Positions 8,617 to 17,729 of a stretch of DNA of 64,000 nucleotides are shown piece by piece (position 1 is the stretch's first letter; each line of letters starts with the position of its first letter). The DNA is from Candidatus Schekmanbacteria bacterium. GTDB taxonomy: Bacteria > CSSED10-310 > JACPHN01. A program made the translations under genes and the position numbers. The stretch is from the NCBI GenBank assembly GCA_016188575.1, contig JACPHN010000225.1, forward strand, positions 1-64,000, in the 5' to 3' direction. The notes beneath the pieces are model-generated. The model did not search any database. It was not told the origin of the DNA and saw only the letters and a program-made list of their open reading frames with translations.

Positions 8617-10836
8617 CTACAGTGCGCCCTGCCGCAGGAACCATGCCTGGCTGCTAAACGGTTCCTGACCTTCCGCGGGGCGCACGCGTTCGTAGCTCCC
8701 CGCCCCCGAGAGGCGCCGGGCCTTGGCGGTATCCGCAAGCTGTATCGCGAGAATGCCGTCGCGTACCTGCCGCGTCAGGGCGGCGTTTTCGACGGGAAAC
8801 AGCACTTCCACGCGGTGGTCGATGTTCCGGGTCATGAGGTCGGCGCTGCCGATGAACACTTCTTCCTTGCCGGCGTTGCGAAACCAGTAGATGCGGCTGT
8901 GCTCGAGGAAGCGCCCGACGATGCTCGTAACTGTGATGTTCTCGCTGAGACCCGGGATGCCGGGGCGCAGTGAGCACATCCCGCGCACGATGAGATCCAC
9001 GCGCACGCCTGCCGCCGACGCTTCATACAGCACATTGATCATCTGCTCGTCGACGAGCGCGTTCATCTTGAAAACCAGATGGCCGCGCTCGCCGTGCTGT
9101 TGATGCGCGATCTCCCGCCGGATGAGCTCCGCCATGCGCGCGCGTAAATTGATTGGTGCGACCAGCAGCTTGCGATAGTCGGCCTTCGCGGAATAGCCGG
9201 TGAGGTAGTTGAACAGGTCGGTGACGTCGGCGCCGATATCGGTGTCGCAGGTGAAAAACCCGATGTCGGTATAGAGATTCGCGGTGACGGCGTTGTAGTT
9301 TCCCGACGCCAGGTGGACGTAGCGCCGAATGCGGCTTTCTTCTTCGCGCACGATCAGCGTCGTCTTGGAGTGGGTCTTCAGGCCGAGCAGCCCATAGATG
9401 ACGTGCACCCCCGTAGCTTCCAGCATTTTCGCCCATTCAACGTTGCTCTCTTCGTCGAATCGCGCTTTTAGCTCAACCAAAACCGCCACCTGCTTGCCGT
9501 GCTCGCGCGCGTCGAGCAGGGCGCGCACGACCGGAGAGTTTCGCCCGACGCGGTACAACGTCATCTTGATCGCCAGTACTTGCGGGTCGCGGGCTGCCGA
9601 TTCCAGCAGGTGAAGCACGGGTCCAAAGGAATCGTAGGGGTGATGGAGCAGGATGTCGTTGCTGCGGATCGCCTTCCAGATATCGGGCGCACGTTCCGCC
9701 TGGCGCAGCGCGAGCGGTGTCGAGGGGCGAAACGGCTTGTCCTTGAGGTCGAAGCGGTCGATCTTGCCAATGACCCCCATCAAGTTGCCGAGTCCGAGCG
9801 GGCCTTGCAGGACGTAGATGTCGCGATTGGATACTTCGAGATTCTCGGTGAGAATCTGCCGAATGTGCGCCGGCATGCCTTTGTTGAGGGACAGGCCGAC
9901 CACCGTTCCAAAGCGCCGTTGCCGCAGGCTGGCCTCGACGGATTCGAGAAGATCCCCGGCTTCCAACTCCTGGATCAGCGTGTCGGCGTCGCGCGTAACG
10001 CGAAAGGGGTGCGACTCCAGCACCCGCATCCCCGGAAAGAGCGAGTCGAGGTGAGCAGCGACGACCTGCTCGATCCAGACAAATCCGTGTGTTTTCCCAC
10101 TCTTGCCGTCGCGATCGGCGGTCACGTCGACGGGCAAGAGCCGCGGGAGACTTCCGGGGACCTTGATGCGCGCAAAACGCCGCTCCGCGCCGCGGTCTTC
10201 GATCAGCACCGCGAGATTCAGGCTCAGGTTGGAAATGTGTGGAAATGGGCGACCGGGATCGAAGGCGAGCGGTGTCAGGACGGGAAAGATCGCCTCCTCG
10301 AAGTAGACGCGCGCGGCTTCGCGCTGTGCGCCCGAGAGGTCCACGTAATCGTAGATGACCACGCCGTTCTCCCGGAGGCGCGGCAAGAGCTCGTCGCGTA
10401 GTAGCGCACCGCACTCGGTCAGCAGAGTCAGAGCGAGATCGCGGATTTGATTGAGCTGCTCGTCGGGGAGCATGGCGTCGACGGATTGCTCGCGGACGCC
10501 GGCGCTGAGCTGTTTTTTCAGCCCCGCCACGCGCACCATGAAGAACTCGTCGAGGTTCGAGTGCAGGATGGCGACGAACTTCAGGCGCTCGAGGAGCGGC
10601 ATGGCGGGATCCTTCGCTTCTTCGAGCACGCGGCGCTGAAATTCTAGCAGACTGATTTCGCGATTGATGTACAGGTCTCGCCTGGACGGGCTGGTAGCAG
10701 CGGGCGGCAGCGGATCTCTGGCGACGAGGACCGGACGCCCCTCCTCCGGCTCGCTGTGCGCAGCGTATTTCTCGCTACTGGTCTCCGCCTCGCGAAACCT
10801 TCGCTCGCCGGCCCGAATCCTTCTGGTCGTGGCCAC
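8617..10836 (-). CDS. ppk1: Polyphosphate kinase 1
   Basis: A 739-residue PPK1, reversibly transferring the gamma phosphate of ATP to polyphosphate. The N-terminal domain begins YINREISLLEFQRRVLEEA and LHSNLDEFFMVRVAGL. The middle domain holds FPHISNLSLNLAV. The catalytic C-terminal domains contain the autophosphorylated histidine in LKTHSK (H489) and the second conserved histidine in EHSRIYWF (H646), plus the ARFDEESNVEWAK and ASGNYN blocks. It is full length, with an N-terminal extension of about 50 polar residues. The first 62 bases overlap the 3' end of the two-domain PPK2 gene upstream, so the two enzymes are almost certainly co-expressed: one makes polyphosphate, the other uses it. Confidence 0.96.
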   Translation of the reverse strand: MATTRRIRAGERRFREAETSSEKYAAHSEPEEGRPVLVARDPLPPAATSPSRRDLYINREISLLEFQRRVLEEAKDPAMPLLERLKFVAILHSNLDEFFMVRVAGLKKQLSAGVREQSVDAMLPDEQLNQIRDLALTLLTECGALLRDELLPRLRENGVVIYDYVDLSGAQREAARVYFEEAIFPVLTPLAFDPGRPFPHISNLSLNLAVLIEDRGAERRFARIKVPGSLPRLLPVDVTADRDGKSGKTHGFVWIEQVVAAHLDSLFPGMRVLESHPFRVTRDADTLIQELEAGDLLESVEASLRQRRFGTVVGLSLNKGMPAHIRQILTENLEVSNRDIYVLQGPLGLGNLMGVIGKIDRFDLKDKPFRPSTPLALRQAERAPDIWKAIRSNDILLHHPYDSFGPVLHLLESAARDPQVLAIKMTLYRVGRNSPVVRALLDAREHGKQVAVLVELKARFDEESNVEWAKMLEATGVHVIYGLLGLKTHSKTTLIVREEESRIRRYVHLASGNYNAVTANLYTDIGFFTCDTDIGADVTDLFNYLTGYSAKADYRKLLVAPINLRARMAELIRREIAHQQHGERGHLVFKMNALVDEQMINVLYEASAAGVRVDLIVRGMCSLRPGIPGLSENITVTSIVGRFLEHSRIYWFRNAGKEEVFIGSADLMTRNIDHRVEVLFPVENAALTRQVRDGILAIQLADTAKARRLSGAGSYERVRPAEGQEPFSSQAWFLRQGAL

Positions 10837-12400
10837 TCTTGCTCCCCGCCGCCGGCCGTTTGAAGGACGGCTCGAAATCCAGTGCCTCGCTGAGCCGCTC
10901 CCTCACGGTCCGCAGGACCTTGACTCGCGCGTACCACTTGAAGTTACCGTCGACGACCGTCCATGGCGCCGCTGCGGTGCTCGTCTCGCGGATCATGTCG
11001 CGGACGGCGTGCTCGTAGTCGTCCCACTTGCCGCGGTTGCGCCAGTCCTCGTCGGTCAGTTTCCAATGCTTCATGCCGTCGGTGGAGCGGTCCTCGAAGC
11101 GGCGGAGCTGCTCGTCCTGGCTGATGTTCATCCAAAACTTCAAGAGGATCGCGCCAAAGTCCTGTAGTTGTTGCTCGAACTGGACGATTTCGTGGTAGGC
11201 CCGCCGCCAGTCTGACTCCGAGCAGAATCCCTCGACGCGTTCAACGAGCACACGGCCGTACCAGCTTCGGTCGAAGATGGCGATTTGCCCGAGCTCCGGC
11301 AGCCGCGCCCAGAAGCGCCACAGATAGTGGCGGGTCGCGTCTTCGCCGAGCGGCTTGCCGATCGCGTGAACGACGTAGCCGCGCGGGTCGAGCCGCTCCG
11401 TCAAGCGCTTGATGGTGCCGCCCTTTCCGGCGGCATCCCAGCCCTCGAACACGATGACGACGGGGCGGCGCTGGAGATACGCCTGATGGGCCAGTAGCCG
11501 CAGCGCCACCTGGTGCTCCAACAGCTCCTGATCGTATTGCTCGCGGGTGAGAGAGTGCGTGGGATCGCCAAGCAGGGAAATGTCGGCGGCCGAGGCTGGC
11601 AGTCGGCGGTGGCCGGGCGCGGGCGCGGCCGCCGGCGTCGCAACCGTGAGCGCCGAGGTTCCGGAGGCGGTGGGCCCATTTGCCTGTGGATTCAGCCGCG
11701 CCTCGAGACCGGAGATGACGGTGCGAAAGACCTCCAGCGATCGGTAGCGCGCGTCGGTGGCATCGACGAGGTGCCACGGCGACCGTGCGGTATGCGTTCG
11801 CATCAGCATCTCTTCCGTCGCCGCGTAATACTCGTCGTATTTGCGATGGTGATCCCAGTCGTCCCGGGTTACCTGCCAGCTCGTCAGCGGATCGGTCATG
11901 AGCTTGCGAAACCGGCGCCGCTGCTCCTTCTTGTGAATGTGAAGGAAGAATTTGAAGATCGCGTACCCATCGTTGAGCAGCGCTTCCTCGAAGCTCAGAA
12001 TGTCCTCGTAGGCGCGGCGCCACTGGCGCTCGACCGCCAGTCCCTCGACGCGTTCAACCAGGACACGGCCGTACCAGGAGTGGTCGAAAATCGCGAGCTC
12101 CCCGCGCGAGGGAATTCGGCGCCAAAACCGCCACAGCCACGGCATGTTCTTCTCATAAGTCCGGGCCGCGCGAATGGGGTGCAGCTTGAAACCGCGCGGG
12201 TCGAGCTGTCGCGTCAGCGCTCGCACCGTGGTTCCCTTGCCGGCGGCGTCCCAGCCTTCCAAAAGAACGATGAACGGCAGCCCCGCGTCGCGCGCCTGCA
12301 CCTGCAGGTCGTACAACTGGTTGCGGCATGCCACGATCTGCGCCGCATACGTGGACTTGGGGACCGAGTTGCTTCCGAGAACGTCTTTGAGCATTTGCAA
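10775..12400 (-). CDS. pap: Polyphosphate:AMP phosphotransferase, tandem PPK2 domains
   Basis: 541 residues made of two PPK2-family kinase domains. Each has Walker A GWDAAGKG (residues 49-56 and 320-327), the FDxSWYGRVLVERVEG block (about 105-120 and 376-390) and a conserved KYDEYY- or KWDDYE-type lid. They are joined by an Ala/Pro-rich linker at about 238-270. Two-domain PPK2 proteins are the class that phosphorylates AMP to ADP with polyphosphate (PAP); this is established for homologues, not shown here. The overlap with ppk1 (62 bases) and the nearby CYTH gene form a polyphosphate island. A second ATG two codons in (MLKDVL) is an alternative start. Confidence 0.93.
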   Translation of the reverse strand: MQMLKDVLGSNSVPKSTYAAQIVACRNQLYDLQVQARDAGLPFIVLLEGWDAAGKGTTVRALTRQLDPRGFKLHPIRAARTYEKNMPWLWRFWRRIPSRGELAIFDHSWYGRVLVERVEGLAVERQWRRAYEDILSFEEALLNDGYAIFKFFLHIHKKEQRRRFRKLMTDPLTSWQVTRDDWDHHRKYDEYYAATEEMLMRTHTARSPWHLVDATDARYRSLEVFRTVISGLEARLNPQANGPTASGTSALTVATPAAAPAPGHRRLPASAADISLLGDPTHSLTREQYDQELLEHQVALRLLAHQAYLQRRPVVIVFEGWDAAGKGGTIKRLTERLDPRGYVVHAIGKPLGEDATRHYLWRFWARLPELGQIAIFDRSWYGRVLVERVEGFCSESDWRRAYHEIVQFEQQLQDFGAILLKFWMNISQDEQLRRFEDRSTDGMKHWKLTDEDWRNRGKWDDYEHAVRDMIRETSTAAAPWTVVDGNFKWYARVKVLRTVRERLSEALDFEPSFKRPAAGSKSGHDQKDSGRRAKVSRGGDQ

Positions 12401-12525
12401 GCATCCGGGCGATCGGCAGGCTAGCGGTGCGCCGCAGGTCTCGAGCGTTTCTCGGAATGCTCTACCGCTACGCAGCAGTTTCCGTCAAGGGGGTTGATCT
12501 CGCTGAACCTACCGCCGCGATCGCC

Positions 12526-12555
12526 TTGACAATTGCGCTCGTCTTGTGCTTTACG
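12526..12555 (+). promoter_or_regulatory. Possible sigma-70 promoter
   Basis: TTGACA at 12526-12531, an 18-base gap, then a poor -10 (TTTACG, 12550-12555), in the divergent gap ahead of the SpoOM-like gene. The -35 is perfect but the -10 is weak. Confidence 0.3.
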
Positions 12556-12654
12556 GGGCTGCGATAGTGCCGGCGCCGCGGCACGGACCGGGCGAGCTTG
12601 CCCGGCGCTCGGCGGCGCTGCACGTGAGCTCTGTCATCATCAAAGGAGTTAAAG

Positions 12655-13698
12655 ATGGGATGGTTCGACGCTCTGGGGTTCGGCGGCGGCAAGCTCGATA
12701 TCCAGCTCGAAGAAAAAAGAGTCTCGCCGGGAGGCTCGCTGCGCGGCAGGGTGATCTTCCGCGCCGGCAAGCGCGAGCAGGAAGTGAAGTCAATTCAAGC
12801 CAACGTGAGCGTGACGACCTACCGAATGGAGCCGGGACCAAGCGGACCGCAACGCGCCTCGCACGCCGAGACCATCGTCAAGGATCGGCCGATCGCGAGC
12901 GCGTTCACCAGTGAACCTGGCAACACGTATGACTTTGACTTCGCGATTTCGCTTCCCCAGGAGCTGTACAACTCGGATCCGCAAGACGTCGAGTACCGCC
13001 TCCGCATGACGGCGGACATCGACGGTGAAGTAGATCCGGGTGATGGAGAGACCTTCAGCGTGTTGGGTGGCAGACCGTACCCGAAACAGGTTTTCGGCGC
13101 GGCAGTACCGGGGATGGGTCTGGTTCCAGGAGCCGCCGTGCTGGCGCAGTGGACGGACGGAAGCTGGCAGCAGGCGCGCATCGTCTCCGCGACTGGCAAC
13201 ATGATCGCGGTCGACTGGATGGACCCTCGCCTCGGAGCTACCGCCTGGCTGCAGCCCCAGCAAGTGGTGGCGGCCGCCGGTCCCGGCGGACAACCCATGA
13301 TGGGGGCACCGCTCGCGCCGGGCCAACCGTTCCCCGGACAGCCGTTCCCGGGCCAGCAGATGCCGGGCGCGCCGATGATGGGCCAGCCCATGCTGGGTTC
13401 ACCGCTGCCCGGCGCGCCTTTCGGAGGGCAACCTGCCGGCTTCGCGCCCATGGCGGCGCCTACCGTCCCGGGTCAGCCGTTCGGAGCGCCTCCGTTCCCC
13501 GGCCACCCGCAGATGGGCGCGCCCGCCATGCAGCAGCCTATCGGGGTGGGCAGCTCGGTGCTGGCGCAGTGGACCGACGGCAACTGGTACCCGGGGGCGA
13601 TCGTCCAGGTCCACGGCAACCTGTTTGGTATCGACTGGCAGGATCCGCGGCTCGGCGCCTCGTCATGGGTGCAGGCGCACCAGATACAGCCGCGCTGA
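12655..13698 (+). CDS. SpoOM/arrestin-like protein with two Tudor-like repeats
   Basis: 347 residues, start supported by AAAGGAG 7 bases before the ATG. Residues 1-138 resemble the sporulation-control SpoOM/arrestin-like fold (LDIQLEEKRVSPGGSLRGRV, then TYDFDFAISLPQEL, ending DGETFSVLGG). Residues 161-204 and 301-344 are two closely similar units, each with VLAQWTDGxW, a GN-x-DW core and DPRLGAxxW. They read like Tudor/agenet-type small beta barrels. They are separated by a 90-residue low-complexity linker of PGQPFPG and PMMGxP type (207-297). No signal peptide is visible, so it is probably cytoplasmic. Function unknown. The divergent neighbour is the PPK2 gene; the convergent neighbour is the kinase/TPR sensor. 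SpoOM similarity is a recollection of the N-terminal pattern. Confidence 0.7.
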   Translation: MGWFDALGFGGGKLDIQLEEKRVSPGGSLRGRVIFRAGKREQEVKSIQANVSVTTYRMEPGPSGPQRASHAETIVKDRPIASAFTSEPGNTYDFDFAISLPQELYNSDPQDVEYRLRMTADIDGEVDPGDGETFSVLGGRPYPKQVFGAAVPGMGLVPGAAVLAQWTDGSWQQARIVSATGNMIAVDWMDPRLGATAWLQPQQVVAAAGPGGQPMMGAPLAPGQPFPGQPFPGQQMPGAPMMGQPMLGSPLPGAPFGGQPAGFAPMAAPTVPGQPFGAPPFPGHPQMGAPAMQQPIGVGSSVLAQWTDGNWYPGAIVQVHGNLFGIDWQDPRLGASSWVQAHQIQPR

Positions 13699-13712
13699 GG
13701 GCCAGGTCGCGT

Positions 13713-16700
13713 TCAGGCGCCGAGCAGCGCGGGAGGGACTCCGGCGCGGCTTTCTCCGGCAAACAACGCCTGTCCCCTGGCCGTGTCCGCCAACGCCTGT
13801 GCCAATCGGTCGAGCGCGCGGCTGACGTCGTTGTCGGCCGCGACTTTCCCGCGGGCAACCGCGGCGTGCGCTCGCTCCTTGTCGGGCGAGGCGTCGCGCC
13901 CGCGGGCCAGCGCCAGGTGCCCACGTTCGCAGTGTAGACGGACTTCCCCCCGCGGGTTCGGCTGGCCCGTCAGGAGCGCTTGCGCTTCCTCGAGAAAATG
14001 CTCGGCCAACGCCAGCCCGCTGTCCTGGCAGGCCGCCGAGGCCGCCGCCCGCCAGCGCTCCACTCTGGCCAGGCGACACAACGTTCTCACCTCATTCAGG
14101 CGGTCACCGACCGCGCGGTGCAGCTCGAGGGCAGCTCCGAGCAGGGCCCGCGCCGCCGTCAGGTTTCCGTCCTGGCGGTCCATGTCGCCCATATTGGACA
14201 GCGTGATCGCCTCGAACTGCCTGTTTCTCGCCTCTCTGTGCAGGCGCAAGGCGGCGCCGAAGGTCTCGCGAGCCACCGCCACGCGGCCCTGGTCCTTGAG
14301 CACGCTGGCGAGATTCCCGAGCGTGATTCCTTCGGATCGGCGGTCACCGATCGCGCGCTGGATGCCCAGGGCCTCGCCGTACAAGGTGGCGGCGTCGGCC
14401 ATCTGCCCGCGAAAATGGCGGATTGCACCGAGGTTGGCCAGTGCAATCGCCTCCTCGCGCCGCCCGTCCACACTTCGCAGCACGGGAAGCGCCGCCTCGA
14501 ACAACGCTGTCCCCTCCACGAAATCCCCCGCGTCCGCCGCGATGACTGCCAGGTTGCCCAACGTGATGCCCTCGTAACGCCTGGCGCCCACCGCGCGATG
14601 GATCGCGAGCGCATCAACGTAGAGCTCGCGCGCTTCGGCGAGTCTCCCTTGCGCCCACATCAGGCCCGCAAGATTGCCAAGCGCCACCCCCTTTCCCGCG
14701 ACGTCGCCGGACGCCTCGAAAAGTGCCAACCCCTCACGCCCGACACTTTCGGCCTCGCCCACGTCTCCCGTGTCCCGGAGCATCACCGTCATCGCATCCA
14801 GCGCCCGCCCCAGCAGCTCCGGATCACCCCGGGCACGGGCCTCGGCGAGCGCGGCGCGGCACACCCGCACCGCCTCGGCTCCGCTGCCGCGCACCATGAG
14901 CACATCCCGAGCCAGCTCGATGCGCGCCGCCACCGCATCGCTTTCGTGCATGCCCGCCAGCTCCAGGAATGCCCGGTAACACCGCTCGGCGTCAGCCAGC
15001 GCGTGGCGGCGGCAAGCCTGTCGTGCCCCCAGCAAGTAGTAGCACGCCGCCCGCGCGGCGTGCCCCCCCCGCGCCCAGTGGTGCGCGAGCTCGCCATAGT
15101 GCTCGGCGAGATCCCCACCGAGCAAGTGCTCCGCCGCCTCAGCGCAGGCGCAGTGAAGATCGACGCGGTCCGCGAGGGGAACCCCCTGGTAGGTCACCTC
15201 CCGCACGGTGTCATGCACGAAGCGCAAATCCCCGCGCTCCGTAAGCTCCAACACCTGCCGGCGCAGAAGCTCTGTAAGGGCATCGAGAAAGCCGGTCTCG
15301 CCGAGGTCGGCACACTGCAGCAGTAGTACCGTAGGGGACTCGCGGCCAAGCGCCGCGGCCAGGCGTGCGACGCGCAGCGCCGCGGCCGCCAGACCGCTCA
15401 GGCGGCGATGGACGAGGTCGCGGAGCGTCGACGGCAGGGGCAAGGATTCGTACAGAGCGAGGCTGCTTTCCGAGTCTTCGCGCTCGCTCACGCACCACGT
15501 TCCCTCGGTGTCGCGCCGCAGGATACCGGCGGTCACGGCATTGCGCAGGTACTCGGCGACAAAGAACGGATTGCCTTCGGAGTGCCTGGCGAGGAAGTCC
15601 ACAAACGCCTCCGGCGGTGCGTCAACGGCCAGCATTGTGGCGGCCATCGCCGCGATCTCGCGCGGTGCCAGCCGGCCGAGGTCACGGTAGCAGACGCCGG
15701 GCATGGAGATCATCGAGCGCAGCTCGCCAGTAACCTCTTCGGTCCGGAACGTGCCAACCACGAGCAGGCGGGGTGGAATGGCGGCGGCGTCGCGGGCGAG
15801 GTAGTCGAGCCAGCCTGCCGTAAGATCATCAGCCCATTGAAGATCGTCGATCACCAGGAGCAGCGGGGTTTCCTCGGCAAGCCGGGCGAGCGTGGCGGTC
15901 AGATACGAGAACACGCGGAGACGCGCCGCGGCGCTCGGCAGCGGCACCGGTTCGGCCGCGCTCTCGTGGTGGGGCAAGCCGTGCAGGACCGGCTCATAGT
16001 CCGCGAGAATCGGGGCGCGCTCGCCGAGAAGGCGTTCGGTCTCCCTGGCGCCGCGCTCGCGACAGCGATCGGCGACCGCCTGAAGCGTGCGGCGCAGCGG
16101 GTGCAACGCCCCACCGGCAGCGCGGTCCGCAGCGTTGTCGGCAGACAGCCACGGCGGTTCGCACTCGCCGGTGCTCACCAGGAATCGTAGGCGCTCCGCG
16201 TCGCGCCCTAGCTCGGCGCATAGCCTCGTCTTCCCCACCCCGGTTTCGCCGCCGATGAGCAACAAGCCGCCGGCGCCGCTGCCGACCGGTTCGATGAAGT
16301 CCTTGCGAAGCGCCGCCAACATGCCATCGCGACCGACCAGTACCGGCCGGTACAGGTAGTCGCAGGGTCTTGGCAGCGCTCCCGGCCATCCCGCATCCAC
16401 GCCCAGCGCCCCGAGAATTCGGCCCACATCCTCGGCGTACCCGAGGCGCCGCGCCGGTTCCTTTTGCAGCAGCCGCCTCACGAGATCACCGAGTCCTTCC
16501 GGGATCCCGGGTCGCCGCGGCACCATCACTGGAATCGGCTCGTGTAGGTGCGCGCGGAGCGTGTCGAAGGAGCTGGGCCGCGCAAACGGATGCTCACCGG
16601 TCGCAGCCTCGTGCAGCATGCAGCCGAGCGCGTATAGATCGGCACGCGCGTCGACGGCGTCGCCGCGAATCTGCTCCGGAGCCATGTATTCGACCGTCCC

Positions 16701-17372
16701 GATCATCGCGCCCTCGACCCCGAGCGCTTCCCGCCCAGGGGCTCCCGCGAGCCGCCACATCAACCCGAAGTCGACGAGCACGGGCGTGCCGTCCTCGCGC
16801 AACACCACGTTCTCCGGTTTGAGGTCGCGGTGCACGATCCCCTCGCCGTGGAGATAGGCCAGGGTAGCACACAACCGGCGAAGCGCGCGCAAACTGCGCG
16901 GGCCGCGCTCCGCGTCGGCATGTTCGGCGCGTGGCACGGCAACGGCGGCGGCGGATGCGAGCAACGCACCCGCATGCTCGCCGGACAGCAGGCGAGTCCA
17001 CCACGAGGCGGTGGCGCTCGCGCCGCCCGAAAGCGGCGCGGCCGCGAAGAGCTGGCGCAGCGTGCGCCCAACGAGCAGCTCCATGGCATACCACGGGCAC
17101 CCGTTCTGCACACCTTCGGCGACGATCCTGACGACACCCGGATGGCTAATCTGGGCGAGCGCGCGAATCTCCCGCCGAATACCAGACAGGAATGCGGCGT
17201 CCGGGAGCCGCACCGTTTTGAGCGCGACCCGCTGGCCAGTGTCGACGTCGCGGGCCAAATAAACGATGCCCATCGCTCCTGCACCGAGCACGGCCGCGGT
17301 GCAGTAGCTCCCAAACCGCTGCGTCACTCCATTCGGCTGCGAACGATCCAACACGGCCAGGCGCTTCCTCAC
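13713..17372 (-). CDS. Ser/Thr kinase fused to AAA ATPase and TPRs
   Basis: 1219 residues. A Hanks-type kinase domain occupies about 25-325: glycine loop LGAGAMGIVYLA, K52, HRDLKPENV with D183, DFG at 201-203 and APEQ at 231-234. An Ala-rich insert of some 45 residues lies between the hinge and the catalytic loop (about 112-158). Residues 345-650 are an AAA_16/STAND ATPase (Walker A GGETGVGKT at 374-382, LLLVIDDLQWADD Walker B). TPRs with the repeated LGNLA...GD-x-AEA pattern run to the C-terminus. Such fusions act as soluble sensors in Myxococcota-like bacteria. It lies 31 bases downstream of the sulfatase gene in the arrangement preserved at 19038-19070, but here its first 42 codons lie in a 414-bp direct repeat, and its own upstream copy of the sulfatase end is truncated. 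Confidence 0.9.
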   Translation of the reverse strand: MRKRLAVLDRSQPNGVTQRFGSYCTAAVLGAGAMGIVYLARDVDTGQRVALKTVRLPDAAFLSGIRREIRALAQISHPGVVRIVAEGVQNGCPWYAMELLVGRTLRQLFAAAPLSGGASATASWWTRLLSGEHAGALLASAAAVAVPRAEHADAERGPRSLRALRRLCATLAYLHGEGIVHRDLKPENVVLREDGTPVLVDFGLMWRLAGAPGREALGVEGAMIGTVEYMAPEQIRGDAVDARADLYALGCMLHEAATGEHPFARPSSFDTLRAHLHEPIPVMVPRRPGIPEGLGDLVRRLLQKEPARRLGYAEDVGRILGALGVDAGWPGALPRPCDYLYRPVLVGRDGMLAALRKDFIEPVGSGAGGLLLIGGETGVGKTRLCAELGRDAERLRFLVSTGECEPPWLSADNAADRAAGGALHPLRRTLQAVADRCRERGARETERLLGERAPILADYEPVLHGLPHHESAAEPVPLPSAAARLRVFSYLTATLARLAEETPLLLVIDDLQWADDLTAGWLDYLARDAAAIPPRLLVVGTFRTEEVTGELRSMISMPGVCYRDLGRLAPREIAAMAATMLAVDAPPEAFVDFLARHSEGNPFFVAEYLRNAVTAGILRRDTEGTWCVSEREDSESSLALYESLPLPSTLRDLVHRRLSGLAAAALRVARLAAALGRESPTVLLLQCADLGETGFLDALTELLRRQVLELTERGDLRFVHDTVREVTYQGVPLADRVDLHCACAEAAEHLLGGDLAEHYGELAHHWARGGHAARAACYYLLGARQACRRHALADAERCYRAFLELAGMHESDAVAARIELARDVLMVRGSGAEAVRVCRAALAEARARGDPELLGRALDAMTVMLRDTGDVGEAESVGREGLALFEASGDVAGKGVALGNLAGLMWAQGRLAEARELYVDALAIHRAVGARRYEGITLGNLAVIAADAGDFVEGTALFEAALPVLRSVDGRREEAIALANLGAIRHFRGQMADAATLYGEALGIQRAIGDRRSEGITLGNLASVLKDQGRVAVARETFGAALRLHREARNRQFEAITLSNMGDMDRQDGNLTAARALLGAALELHRAVGDRLNEVRTLCRLARVERWRAAASAACQDSGLALAEHFLEEAQALLTGQPNPRGEVRLHCERGHLALARGRDASPDKERAHAAVARGKVAADNDVSRALDRLAQALADTARGQALFAGESRAGVPPALLGA

Positions 17373-17659
17373 CGCCGTCCGTCACGCCGAATGGCCCGCG
17401 GCATCAGCGATACGTGCCGTCACCAAACTCCGAGTACGCGAGCTGATAATATGCCGCCGCGAGATCTCGTAGGGCAAAGTCGGGAGGCGTTGCCGTCAGC
17501 TCGTGCCGCGCGTCATCATAAGCAAGATAGTCTACCCGTTTCCCCAGGCCCAGGACAACCAGCCTACCGTCCTGCATGAGGGCGACGTCGTGATTGTGGT
17601 TGAGTAGCAGCGGTCGGTGCGCGGACGCGCCACCATTCATCAGGTCATGGCCGAAAAAA
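17246..17659. repeat. 414-bp direct repeat, copy A
   Basis: Matches 18912-19326 in the same orientation with about 14 single-base differences (roughly 96-97 percent identical by eye). It covers the first 42 codons of the kinase gene, the 31-base spacer and the last 80-odd codons of the sulfatase. The matching copy B carries the intact sulfatase end; copy A carries the intact kinase start. Confidence 0.92.
17404..17659 (-). pseudogene. Sulfatase 3' fragment (duplicate)
   Basis: The last 79-85 codons of the LtaS-like sulfatase, from MNGGASAHRP to SEFGDGTYR, differ by two or three residues from the intact copy ending at 19070. The catalytic parts are absent. It exists only because of the 414-bp duplication. 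Confidence 0.88.
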
Positions 17660-17700
17660 GGGCGTCGGTCGAGCGCAAGAAGCGCCCGGCTCCAAGGCTA

Positions 17701-17724
17701 CCAGCGAGGGTTTCCCCTCGCTGG
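17701..17724 (-). terminator. Hairpin behind the nucleotidyltransferase gene
   Basis: Perfect 10-bp stem (CCAGCGAGGG / CCCTCGCTGG) with a 4-base loop, starting 6 bases beyond the stop of the minus-strand gene ending at 17730. No T-run follows, so it may be a non-canonical terminator or simply a structured end. Confidence 0.45.
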
Positions 17725-17729
17725 CGCCA

